DNA of 64,000 nt, taken from the NCBI GenBank assembly GCA_003049485.1, contig PYST01000147.1, forward strand, positions 30,238-94,237. Direction: 5' to 3'. Of the stretch, positions 1 through 10,897 are shown in pieces (positions within the stretch are counted from its first letter, which is position 1; each line of letters begins with the position of its first letter). This DNA comes from Ophioceras dolichostomum (taxonomy: Eukaryota; Ascomycota; Sordariomycetes; Magnaporthales; Ophioceraceae). The position numbers were made by a program, and so were the translations under genes. Under the pieces are notes generated by a model. It saw only the letters and a program-made list of their open reading frames with translations. It made no database searches and was not told the origin of the DNA.

Positions 1-3000
1 CCGCCTCGGCCAACTCGGCCAACTCGGCCAACTCGGCCACCTCGGCTACCAGGGCCACCACCTCCCCGTCCTCGGCCGCTGCCCCGCGGCCTGTACGATC
101 CACTGTGCACCCCATCAGCGCCAAAGTGCACGTGTTTGTACCGAATGTCAGGGCCGCTCAGGGTTCCAACGGCGGGCAAGTCGCTGTCCTCCGCGATCTC
201 CTCGGCCGCCATCGCATGGTAGGGGAGGGTTTCGAGGGTGAACTGGTTCGTATCCAGCCAGATCGGCGACGGCTTGGCGCCGTGTGCAGTGAACCCGCTG
301 TCCTTGTCGACGCCGAAGTTGTAGAACCTGTACTCTGGCGCAACACTGCCCGACATAAGCAGATACGAGCCGTCCTGGGAGAGCTCCCACCTCTCGCAGG
401 CGTCGATTTTGGGGCAGAACTTGGCCCAGCCGGGGTCGGCCCACCCGTCGAGCCGGTAGTGGCCGTGCGACGGGATCTCCTCCGCGCTGTTCGGGATACT
501 GCTCACGAGGAAATCTCGAGCACTGGGCGTCCATCCTCGGAGGGCGAAGCTCTCGCCCTGCTTGAGGAAGAACTTATCATCCCGGCTAGGATAGTTGCCC
601 GGAGAGCCGGGTTCGTCCTCGAGGTCGGTGGGCTCGACGAAGGTGAGCGTGGTAGGCGTCGCCTGAGTTTTAGGTGATGGCGCGGTGGTTCTCTCTTCCA
701 CGCTACCTGCGCTAGCCGTGCTGCTGATCGTCTGGGGACTATTACCAACGGTCTCAACCCCAGAGCCGTTATCGCGGTCGAGGTCGGTGTTGCTAGGCAG
801 GAACTGGAGATTGAGCCAAGGCGCGCTATCGCCAACTGTGGCAGCACCACAGAGGAATGGCCGCGGCAGGCTCTGGAGACCGGGATTGGGACCGTAAACC
901 CTGTGAAGGGTCTTGTGCCGCTTCCCTGGTGGTGCGCCACGTCTCCGCTTGCCGCTTGGGTTGTCATCCTCGTCAATCTCGAGGAACGCCCTCGCGAGGC
1001 CGCTGCCGGACAAGTTTCCAACCCGGTTGTCCGCGAGCTCGCGATGATGATCGCGTTCTGGGACCATCCGGCGTGGTGCAGGGTGCATGCCCGGAGCATG
1101 TTGGTAGAAAGGCGCAGTGAGGATTTCGACGTCACTAGTACGATTTCGCTTGCCTTTGGGGTTCATGCGTGCTTGCTCACCGCGTTCCAGGAAGTCCATG
1201 AAGCCCCTAAACCGATCCGGAGGAGAGAATAGAGCTGGGATGTAGACCTCCGGGTGGGCGGCCTGCATGGCCTCCTTCATGAGCGTTACCGCGGGGTGGG
1301 ACTCTGGCATGTCGGCCCGTACGATCATGTGGATGGTGGCGGCTGATCCCTTGTTGTCCCTCCACGCGCCGATGTAGGGTTTGATAAGCCCCCGTCGCAG
1401 TAGCAGCCTCATAGACTGCTCCAATGATCGCGGTGTCGGCGGGAGGGCGTTCGGGAACTCTCTCGCATACATGAATCCAACAGCGTACCACAGCGCTTTC
1501 TCTCCCGGGAAAACGCCGTTGTTGTGTTTGAGAAGATACTTGACCACCTCCACGGACTGGTGCGTCTTCGTCCTGATTCGTCCGTTGACGATCTCCGGTG
1601 GAAGCTGAAATTTGGGCATTGATTGGTCAAAGACCAACTGGGCGAGAATTTCTGCATAGCCAGCAAGGGATACGCCCGTGCCGTCACCCTCAGCTTCTGG
1701 CTGCTCGGGGACGACGACGTTGTTGCCAACTACACGAGCGTCGCCGCTCAGGGGTGAGCCTCGGGATGGAGCGGGTGCCGCTGTGTCCTGGGGCTCGTTG
1801 GACTGGGACTTGAGCTTGGGTTGCCTGGGCCCCTTGGGCCGTTTGGACTGCTTAGGCTGCTTAAACTGCTTGGGCCGCCAGGGCCTGGACTCGAGGATAC
1901 CTGCGACCGAGCCGCCGTTAGTTGGCAAACCCGACCGTCCGAAGGTTGGTGTCTCAGCAAACCTGTCATCGATATCGGGAAGTGGCACCCTGGCGAGAAA
2001 CTCATGCTCCTGCTTCTTCTGTCTCGACGCGCTGATGTCCTTGGCTGCCGTCGGTCGGCCCAGCCCGATGCCGCGTGAAATCGCCATGGCGTTGACGGCG
2101 AGGTCCAAAGGCTTTCGGCCAAATCGTCTAGCTTGTAAGTTCAGACCTACTCCGGTAGGGCGACTCCGTCGTCGGTTGTTGGGTCTCGGCGTGATGAGAC
2201 TCCTGGAAGTAGTCCCCCTCCCGCTTTCTGTCGGGACGTCGTGTATCTCCACACCTGGATCCTGATCCGCAGCCCCATCATACGTTACTCGACGGCGCTT
2301 CCGCAACTGCTCCTCTATAGGTGGAGGGACATAGTTCGGGTTGCACGAGGTCTGTGACTTTTGCAGGTGGTACTTGAGGCCAAGATCGTTTTTGTAGACC
2401 GCACCGCACGTCTCACATTTGAATGATTCGAGTGCAGGCTGTTTGCCTTTCCGCTTCTTGCCGCGTCCGCGTGGCGCCGCGCCGACTGCATCAGCGTCGA
2501 CATCAGCTCCGGGATCATCTCCAGGTTGAGCGTCAGAAGCTATTCCCATGATATTCTCGAGCTTCTTCTTGAAGCCGATTGCACTGTGGCATACATCAGC
2601 GGTGTTGTCGAAGTGGAAGACATATGGCCAGCGAGAGCCGTTGCGCGACACATTGATCACCAGAGCCTTATCGTCGCCGTCGGGAGGGATCTCAATACTT
2701 GGCTTGTCCAGAACGTCCCGCAGAGGGATGCAGAGGGTCTGCTTCTCGCTCTGGTCGTACTCAAAAGTGACCCTAGAATCACTGATTGAAAACCGCAGCT
2801 GGCCGCCAAGCCCGTCATAACGAGCGGTGAGGACCTCATCCGGGCCCGCCCCCGTACCCGGCGCACTCTTCTCCTGCGTTGACGAGGGGCCTGGCGGTGG
2901 GGCTGCAACTCGCAGCGAAGCGGCGACATCAGCCATAGGCTCATCCGGAGATGGCTGTCCCCGCGACAGCCCTCCGAGGAAGTTCGGATCCTTCAACTTC

Positions 3001-5084
3001 TCGTGGGTGAAAATTACGACCAGCGAGGGGCGCTTGGGCGGCCGTCCCCGGTTTGATGGACGCAGGGAGTGCGGTTTGCCAATTCTAGCACCGGCAACCA
3101 GAGGCGCTGGAGCAGCTTCATCCTCTTGCGGAGCTTCCTCTTGCGGAGGTCCCATATCTCCGTCATCTTGAGGGACGGAGGCAACCCCTTGGTTTCCGTT
3201 TAGAGTGCTCTTCTCCGCGACTGCCGCTGCATTCTCTGTGGCACTACTAAATGCCTTTTCGGCCGGCTTGGTTCGCCAACGGCGTCGTTTGCCTGGGGCC
3301 GGCCGGGGTTTAGGCTCGGTGGGCTTGGAGTCGGGACAGCGCAGGAGAACCGCCTTGTCAGAGACCCTGGCAAGAGAGGAGAGGGTCGCGTCTGCTGGCG
3401 TCTTGGCCAGCGATTCTGGGATTGGGGCGAAGCCGAATGCTTGCTGGGCAGCGTCGACGTCGAGTTTTCTAGTGGAGATAGAGTCCAGCGTCTCCGGCGG
3501 CATTGGCGGGCGGTCGTCGTCTGCGGCGACGAAGAAGTGATATCGCGGCTCGTATATCTTGTCCTCTATGGCGAGGTGGCCCAGATGTGATGGCTGAGCT
3601 CCAGACGATGCCACGATTGAGAGCTTGCTTTCCATGTAGCGGCGAAACTGGTAGCCGGTAGTGAGAACGCTGATTTGGGGGCACGATAAGCCACTCTGGC
3701 CGGCACGCTTGACAGACTCGTAGACGGTGTTGACCAACGGCTTTTCAGGGGTCCACGCTGAGAGATGAGCAGACAGGACCGGTCCAGGCCCGCTGCGATC
3801 ACGCGTCTCTCCCTCGGCCGCAGCGGGCTTTGGCGCCTTTTTGATCTTGGTCTTCGATTTGGGGCCACCGGTAGAGGTTATACGCTTCCATTCCTCCTCG
3901 GTAGGATCCCTGAGGAACTTGATGCAGTCGTTGAATTTCTTGCCTCCGTTGCCGAGAGTAGCCGTCACGAAGCCGAGGATGCCGCAACCGACCCACGAGC
4001 GACAGAGCCTCCTCTGCACCCTCGTCTGCCACCTGTTGCCCTGGATTCCGAGCTTTTCCCTCAGCTCCACGGGACGGATGACGCGGCAGGCCTTGGTAAC
4101 AGCAAGCAGTGTCCGCCCAAACGCGTCGTAGTCGATCGTTGAGCCCGTCCACCGGTTGCACCACGCCACCGGGCGCAAATCGCTAGAAAGGGCAGCTGGC
4201 CACATAGCCAAGTCTCGCTGCCATGACGCGGGGCCTCGTTGGTTGGGGATGTCAGGAGGGGCGAATCTGGTGAGCCAGAGCTTGCTTGTCTTGCAGCCTC
4301 GAATCACGACGGTACGCTTGACGATGTAGCCCGCCGTGGCGAGCTGATCAGTCCGCTTTGGGACCGACCTCGGATCGTGGCCTGCCAAACGGCCGAGGTT
4401 TGCCTGTGCGAGCCCAGTCGACTTGAATATGGCGAGTGGGAGAAGTAGCTGCCATCGGCAGAGGGGAACGCGGATGCGGTCGATTTCATGGCCGGTGATG
4501 TTCATCCAAGTTGTCTGTTCCGAGGTGTAAATCCGTGGCTGGTATTGTGGCAGCTCTGGCGGCTTGTTGGATTGGCGTGGCGACGATGATGGTCCCGCTA
4601 ATTCTCTCCCAGCTCGTGACTCGTCCACGCCGGGCTTCTTAGTTGCTTGATTACCGCTGGAGCTGGCGCTAATGCTGGGCTGGACGGGAAGAGTAGCAAT
4701 CTCCTCGAGACCTAGGTGGTTCCATGACCTGTCGGTCCGGTCAAAGCCAACAGAGATCTCTGGCCTAGACGTTACATACGTCCAGGCTTTCGCGGCCGAT
4801 GCTAAGTCGGCGGCCTCAGCGACCGCAGCTGGGCGTGGCGCTGCTGGACCTCGGCCTCTGACAGCAACTTCTTCTTGCTGCTCACCAACATACTTGCCGT
4901 CTGGGTCACTGAAGTATCGCTTGAAGGCCAGGGCGAAGTCATCGATGGAATAGCCTGCAGGCAGTCAGCACGATCCGTTCTCGGCTGTCGAATTGAAGGA
5001 GGTGGACGTTGACTTACCCTGCTTGTCGGCAAACGATATCTCGGCGACGCACCACTCAATCAGACGATCAACTCCCTTGGCCAT
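1..5084 (-). CDS. TFIIIC B-block-binding subunit (Tfc3/tau138/GTF3C1-like), 3' end beyond the left edge
   Basis: The minus-strand gene starts at 5084. Exon 1 is 5084-5018, the intron is 5017-4955 (GTAAGT...CTGAC...CTGCAG), and exon 2 is open from 4954 to the window edge with no stop. This gives about 1,670 visible codons. Residues about 170-252 form a winged helix of the type that binds the tRNA B-block in the largest TFIIIC subunit (LLLPLA...GLAQANLGRLAGHDPRSV...LATAGYIVKR). A second winged-helix-like segment lies near 305-360 (RPVELREKLGIQGNRW). Further on are an AT-hook (GRPPKRPS, near 664), a possible PH-like beta-rich segment (about 729-825), a zinc-finger-like CX2CX12HX7C motif (about 868-895), a Lys/Gln-rich stretch, and GRG then GRV repeats at the edge. 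TFIIIC recruits Pol III to tRNA genes. The family call rests on the winged helices; the zinc finger and PH-like reading are inference. Confidence 0.75.
4..75 (-). repeat. GRG/GRV coding repeat in the TFIIIC-like protein
   Basis: A tandem 9-bp unit (about three exact copies of CCAACTCGG on the plus strand) encodes Gly-Arg-Val triplets on the minus strand. It follows a GRGRGGG tract. Such RG-rich tracts are usually disordered and bind RNA or DNA. The array is cut by the window edge, so the copy number is unknown. Confidence 0.7.
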
Positions 5085-5256
5085 CGTGAACGTCGCGGAC
5101 TGTATGTGCTCTGCATTTGGAGATGGAAGATGATCAAGCGAGACGCAATCTGGTGTTCAAAGGAGTTGTTGTTGGATCGGTAAAATTGCTGGAAGATGGG
5201 GCAGAAAAATTCCTAATTGCGCTGCTTGGGAACAATAAAAAGCATGTTTGCTGGCG

Positions 5257-5267
5257 GGGATCGAACC
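5257..5267 (-). promoter_or_regulatory. Isolated B-box (GGTTCGATCCC) upstream of the TFIIIC-like gene
   Basis: On the minus strand the motif matches the TFIIIC B-box consensus GGTTCGANNCC exactly. It lies about 170 bp upstream of the start codon of the TFIIIC-like gene and in the same orientation. A T5 run (5241-5237), as in Pol III terminators, follows it. Flanking sequence does not fold into acceptor and T stems, so this is not an intact tRNA gene. In budding yeast, ETC sites are isolated B-boxes, and one lies at TFC6; a similar role here is inference. Confidence 0.5.
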
Positions 5268-5661
5268 TGGTGGCTAATTCAGCGAATTTTCAATGACCAG
5301 AGCAGCCAACCTCAGCTGCCCCTCCGTTACCTCAGCTCCCTACTACTCTGCAATCTCAGCTCGTAGCCCGTGCACGGATCCCGCAACTTCCACAATCGCA
5401 TCTGAATTCAAAATCGGCTTGGCCTCTGAGCCATTCACAGGGCGCTGGAGCCGTGTACCCTTCCAAACGGAAGTTACTCCCAAGAAGAGAAGTGCACGAA
5501 TTCGAACGCCGTCTTCGAATTTTATTATTTCTCCTGTGTCCTGGGCATTCACCCGCCCCATAACATGGATAATCAAACGTTTTACTTCGGGGAGTCGCGC
5601 TTAGAGCAGGCAGTGTTGAGTAGCGGTTCTCAACGATGGCGAGGTGAGCCTGCCAGCTAGA

Positions 5662-5696
5662 CCCCCCCCCCCCCCCNNNNNNNNNNNNNCCCCCCC
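5662..5696. other. Poly-C run with 13-N assembly gap
   Basis: Fifteen C residues, 13 Ns (5677-5689) and seven more C residues. This is an unresolved homopolymer; its true length is unknown. Confidence 0.95.
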
Positions 5697-6932
5697 ACCA
5701 GTCGATACGGCTCGGGCGGCGCGATACCTCGAACTACGGCCCCGGCTACACAGTGTCCGCCGGGACGTGTCAGCTGACCGTTCGGCGGGGGGCGAGGCTG
5801 CAGGACTGCACCACGCCAGGCAGCCACTCACATTCTCCCTTCTTCTCATTGACGAGGTATCAGTCAAAGAGAGTGTTGTCGCTGACAACCTGTGGCCCAA
5901 TCTCTCGCTTGTACCCGACGTCAACCATTTTACCCCATGCTACGGTTTCTGCATGGGTATTTTGCTGACACGAGCAGTCTCAGCCTTGCCTGGCTCAGGC
6001 TACCTTCCTACCTAGGTATTGAGGTAGCCACCCACGAAAACTTTGGCCAAGCGTCCTGAACTGGTTAGTAAGCATGCCGCCCTTTGCCCACCCCTGCTCA
6101 GTGATGTTCAGTGATGCTCAGGATTAAATCACCTTTACCGCCCCCTCCGGCAGGACGCACGCCAACCGTCCCAGGCATTCGGCCACCGACGCCAGGAAGA
6201 GGGGGGAGGGGCGGCGCAAATGCGGCCAGACTCCCTGTTTCTGGCACCCCTCCACTTCCTTAACGTTTGAGAGCGCGCTGCCTGTTTTCTGTTTCTTGCA
6301 CGATGGGGAGTCGTGCTGGCGGCGCCACGACATTCAACTCTTAGGCACCGTCCATCTATTATGTTTTGGGGGCGGCGACTGGGGATTGGTTTGTAGTGTC
6401 ATGGCGCGGTATCAATTGGGCGCACTGACCAAAGGTTGTGTGGCCAATTGATAAAGCTCCCAGAGAGACCAAGTCGTCAGACTTGATATTCTCGTCTTTT
6501 TAGTGCAAGCGGGTAGGAGCTTCTCGTGCTAGGTCGTGACATGTAGAGGAATCCCAACTCCTCCCGGGCAGCCGCAAAGCTGCCGCTGTTCTCGCGACAG
6601 GAGAATGGCTGCCCATGTTATTGATTCTCCCAGCAAATCGGCGGGGATTTTTTTCCCAGCTTTTCTTCGGTTTCCCGCCCTCACTTCTCCGCGCTCGATC
6701 TCGACAAGTCGCAGTTTGTAAGGTTAGAGTGAACTCCGTATCTGAATTGCCGCATCCTAGCTACGACACGCAATTATATGTTTCTAACGTTCTACTTTGC
6801 AACCTTCTAGACAGCAGTCTGCTTGAACTTCTCCAAGCATCATAATGTCGGACATTTTTGGTTAGTTGCGGTTTTTTCGGGCTCTATCACTACGGTCTCC
6901 AGCTGAGATTTCGAGTTATTGGCTTCACCACC

Positions 6933-7012
6933 TTCCTCATCCTCTCCCTCATCCTCTCCCTCATCCTCTCCCTCATTCTCTCCCTCATCCTCTCCCTCAT
7001 CCTTTCTCTCAC
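6933..7012 (+). repeat. 12-bp minisatellite (CATCCTCTCCCT)n near the NLR N-terminus
   Basis: About six imperfect copies of a 12-bp unit. In the NLR reading frame they encode Leu-Pro-His-Pro repeats just before the PNP domain. Other frames also stay open, so coding status is uncertain. Confidence 0.85.
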
Positions 7013-10000
7013 CCCTTTCCTCTTCCTCGAAAGTTCGACAAGTTCCTTACCATCCTGCCATCTTGCCCTTCAGCTTCAATCCCGGTCGAGACAGGACCAC
7101 GTGCCCCTCCTGCGAACTCTCGAGCTGATTTCGAGATCGCCATAATTTATGCCCTCCCACGCGAAACCGACGCCGTCAGGGCGGTGCTCGACCACAACTA
7201 CGGTGACAAGTTCGGGAAGGTTGAGGCGCCTACAGACTTGCCGATCGTCCGGTTCATCACCGGCATCATCGGGCCCCACAATGTCGTGGTCGTCGGCCTG
7301 CCTGGCGCCGGCAAGGCCTTCTCAGCGACCATCGCGCCCTTGATCCGCCAAAACTTTCGCAACGTCAAGGTCGGCCTGGTGGTCGGAGTCTGCGGCGCGA
7401 CCCCCATCAGACTCGATGACGGCTCGGACGATGAAATTGTGCTGGGCGATGTCATCATCAGCAAAGGCGTTGTCGAGTACGACTTCGGGCGGCACACGTC
7501 CGACGGGTTCAAACGCAAGACGACGGTTAACGAAGTTCGCGGGAGGCCCAACATCGTGCTCCTTTCTCTCCTGAGCGACCTAGACAGGCTTGACAAGCGA
7601 GAGGAACTTCGAGCCCAGACGGCGCAGAACCTGACTAGCCTCCAGAACGACCCAAAATTTGAGGACCTTAAGGCGAGCACCCCACCCGCTGCCCGCGATG
7701 TTTTATTCAAGCCGTCGTATCGCCACGAGGACGCCGACATGCCGTGCGAGGACGGTTGCGACCTTGACCAAACTGTGAAGCGGGATCGCTTGCAGGAGCA
7801 GGTCCGCCGCCGCCCGACCGGCGGCCGAAAGTCCACATCGGCACCATGGGGCCCGTGGACATGATCATGAAGGATGGCAAGCAGCGCGACACTATAGCGC
7901 GCAAGGAAATGCTCGTTGCATTTGAGCAGGAGGGCGCAGGGGCTTGGGACATGTTCGATTGGTGTGTGGTCATCAAGGGCGTCTGCGACTATGCAGACAG
8001 CCACAAGGCCAAGGGATGGCAGCGCTACGCTGCTGCGACCGCTACAGCCTGTATGAAGGCATTTGTAACCTACCACCTGCCTCCACCGACGCCACGAGGT
8101 TCGTCTGACGCCTAGATCATCCCGGGACTCGTGGCTACACATTTTCTGACATGTTGAATAGATTTGTCTCCCCTCTCTAGTTCGGAAACCGAAATCATGA
8201 AAGAGCTGTACGTCGCAAACATGGAGGCTGAGATCGAGTCACTCGAAGCCCGCAAGGACAAGCTGCTAGAGGATTCGTACAAGTAGATTCTCGACACCAA
8301 CGCGTACAAGGAGTTCGTCGACCAGAGCCACGGCAAATCGAAAAACCTCTGGTGGATCAAAGGCGATGCAGGGAAGGGAAAGACGATGCTCCTCATGGGC
8401 ATCATCCGCAAGCTCAAAGAGCACCTAAAGACGCGTCCCGGCTCTACGCGCTTGTCCTACTTCTTCTGTCAGGCTACGGACAACACGGTCAATACGGCGG
8501 CTTCTGTGGTCCGAGGCCTGGTCTGGATGCTTGTACGACAGAACAGGTCCCTCCTGCGCCACGTGGTGGCGGAGTTTCACGACCTCGGGCAGAAGCCGTT
8601 TGACGGGCCAAAGGTTTTCTACAGCCTCAGGCAAGTCCTTTGGTCTATACTCGACGAGGCCACAGCAGGAACGTTTTTCATCATTGACGCTCTCAACGAG
8701 TGCAAGCGCGACGAGCCCGGGCTGAAGCAACTCCTCGAGCTGATTTTCGAAGCGTCGATGCGGACACCCCAAGTCAAGTGGCTCGTGTCGATCAGGAACG
8801 AGCCTGACATTGAGAATATGCTTGAGGAGCATGCGAAGAGGATCTGCCTTTGCCTTGAGCTAAACGCCGAAGCCGTGAGGGGCGCCGTCGAAGCCTACAT
8901 TGACCACAAAATGTCGCAGTTCGTCGAGAGGCACAAGAAGATTTCTGCAGCCAGTGTCGAGAAGAGGCGGCAGGAGGTCACTTCAATCCTCCGCGAGAAG
9001 GCTGATGGAACCTTCCTCTGGGTGGCCCTTGTCTACAAGCAAATTGAGGAATGCGACCTGGACGAAGTCGTCGAATACGTCCAGGAGATGCCATCGACGT
9101 TGAACGACGTGTATGCGCGGATGATGCGCCGGATCGACGAACTCAAAGGCGTAAAACCGAAACGCTGCAGACAGGTCCTTATTGTCGCCGTCAACGCATA
9201 TCGCCCTCTCCGTATATCAGAACTAATAGCTTTGGCCGCATTACCGGAAGATGCGCCCCACGAGGATACTATAAAGCGCTGTGGCATTTTCGCAATTAGG
9301 GATGCGACCGTCTTCTTTGTTCATCAGTCGGCAAAGGACTACCTTATCGCGGACCCAAGGGACTCGGACATCCTGCCCCGGATTGTCCCCGCTGGATACG
9401 CTGATGGACACCGCCTGGTCTTGTGTCGGTCAATCGAGTGTATGTCACGGACTTTACGGCAAAACATGTACTACTTGTGCACACCGGGGTCCTCAATCGT
9501 CAAACCGCCGCACTCCGATCCGTTGGCTGAAGCAGCCTACTCGTGTCTATTGGGTTGATCATCTATGTGACAGCAAGGCTGTCGACCATCTCCAAGATAA
9601 GAGGCTGGTCCATACCTTCCTTTAGGGAAAAGTCCTCTACTGGTTTGAGGCACTCAGTCTGCTGAAAGAAATTCCACAAGGAGTCAAGTCCCTGGTCAAA
9701 TTGGAAAAGCTGCTAAAAAGTCAAGTAAGTTCGAATAATTCCTTCCACTTTTTTTATTATAATGGCTAACATTATTGTGTAGGAAAAGCTGCCATCTCAA
9801 CTCAGCGATTTGGTCCACGATGCCTGGCGTTTTATCCTTTACTTCGGATCAGTGGTGGAAAAATATCCCCTTCAACTCTACGCTTCTGAGCTTGTCTTCA
9901 GCCCGAATCACAGCGTAATTAAAACGCGGTTTGAACAAGATGGCCTGCACAGGATTTCACTAAAGCCACTTAAGCCACTTATGAGAAATAGATGGAGTTC

Positions 10001-10016
10001 TTGCTTGCGGACGCTA

Positions 10017-10243
10017 GAGGGCCACACTAGCTATGTCACGTCGGTAGCCTTCTAGGGCGACGGCCGGCTGGTGGCGTCGGGCTCGTACGACAAAACCGTT
10101 AAGCTCTGGGACGCGGCTACAGGCCAGCTGAACCAAATGCTGCAGGGCCACACTAGCTATGTTACGTCGGTAGCTTTTTCAGGCGACGGCCGGCTGGTGG
10201 CGTCGGGCTTGTACGACAAAACCGTTAAGCTCTGGGACGCGGC
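10017..10243 (+). repeat. Two near-identical 126-bp WD40 repeat units
   Basis: The units start at 10017 and 10143, a period of 126 nt (42 codons). They differ at about eight sites, mostly C/T. The protein unit reads GHTSYVTSVAF...GDGRLVASG...YDKTVKLWDAA. Such internal similarity is known for WD repeats of fungal NLRs that undergo concerted evolution. The second unit is truncated at its end. Confidence 0.85.
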
Positions 10244-10245
10244 AA

Positions 10246-10857
10246 TGCCGCAGCAGTTCCCCTTAGCAAGTTTACCCGGGGTGCTGAAACGACGCCGCGG
10301 ATCGTGATGGAGTCCATCGAGGGCGAAAATCTCGACCGCGTTTGGGATACTTACACGGACGACGAGAAGGAGTCCGTCATCTCCCAGCTTCGCAGTTACA
10401 TGGCCGAGCTCCGCCAGATCAAGGGCACCATTATCGGGAGCGTCGACGGAACGTGTGCAACGACCACTACTTCGACAACGACCGTGGCGGCTACGGCCCG
10501 TTTGCGAGTGAAGCAGACTTCAACGGCGGCATCGCGAGGGACTTGAGGAAGATTCAGCCCCACGATTGGGTCGAGTGTACCTGCGACATCTGGGCCAAAG
10601 TCATGACCGGCCACGAGATAGTCATGACGCACAACGACTTCGATCCTGGGAACATCCTAGTCCGAGGCTCCCAAGTCGTCACGCTGTTGGACTGGGAGCC
10701 CTCGGGCTTCTATCCGGAGTACTGGGGGTATTGTAAGGCCATGAGGCGCCCGGAATGGGAGAGTGGATGGATTAAGGATAGGGCTCTGGACAAGATCGTC
10801 AAACCGTACATGATGGAGCTGTCGGTAATCTGGAACACTAACGAGATAACTTGGTAG
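10246..10857 (+). pseudogene. Truncated APH-family phosphotransferase-like fragment
   Basis: The sequence encodes the C-terminal part of an aminoglycoside-phosphotransferase/choline-kinase-like fold. It has IVMESIEGENL (hinge-like), then the catalytic loop THNDFDPGN, then the metal-binding LLDWE motif, ending at TAG 10855-10857. The N-terminal ATP-binding lobe is missing. A frameshift lies near 10450 (VDG to CNDHYF), consistent with a 2-nt TG duplication. It abuts the truncated WD40 array with no spacer, suggesting a deletion or recombination that joined two genes. In fungi this family is large and mostly of unknown substrate. It is almost certainly non-functional here. Confidence 0.75.
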
Positions 10858-10897
10858 AGGGGAGCTGGCTAGCAATCTTGATCTCACGGTCTCCGGA

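Larger units (their letters stand above)
5085..6844. other. Intergenic region with assembly gap
   Basis: No convincing coding region is seen. The stretch holds the B-box noted separately, a poly-C run broken by 13 Ns (5662-5696), a copy of the recurrent TACCTAGGTA motif near 6010, and AT-richer sequence toward the NLR start. The Ns are a sequencing or assembly gap in a homopolymer. Confidence 0.6.
6845..10245 (+). pseudogene. Broken PNP-NACHT-WD40 NLR-type gene
   Basis: The order is a purine-nucleoside-phosphorylase-like domain (about 7120-8100; FEIAIIYALPRETDAV), a NACHT NTPase (about 8290-9300; Walker A GDAGKGKT at 8362-8385, Walker B-like FFIIDALNEC) and WD40 repeats (10017-10243). Fungal proteins of this build act in non-self recognition and heterokaryon incompatibility. 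The gene is broken. A 1-nt frameshift lies near 7790 inside the PNP domain. TAG at 8284-8286 stands where the family has Trp before the NACHT. Another frameshift lies near 9545, and further TAGs lie at 9623-9625 and 10053-10055. An intron fits at 9717-9781 (GTAAGT...CTAAC...TAG). The start (6845, with a short intron 6861-6900) is tentative. The last WD repeat ends abruptly and runs into APH-like sequence. Confidence 0.85.

Noticed and set aside
5240..5330. Possible tRNA gene on the minus strand around the B-box and T-run
   Set aside because: The T-arm stem pairs poorly, no 7-bp acceptor stem can be formed, and the A-box candidate mismatches at key sites. Only the B-box itself is supported.
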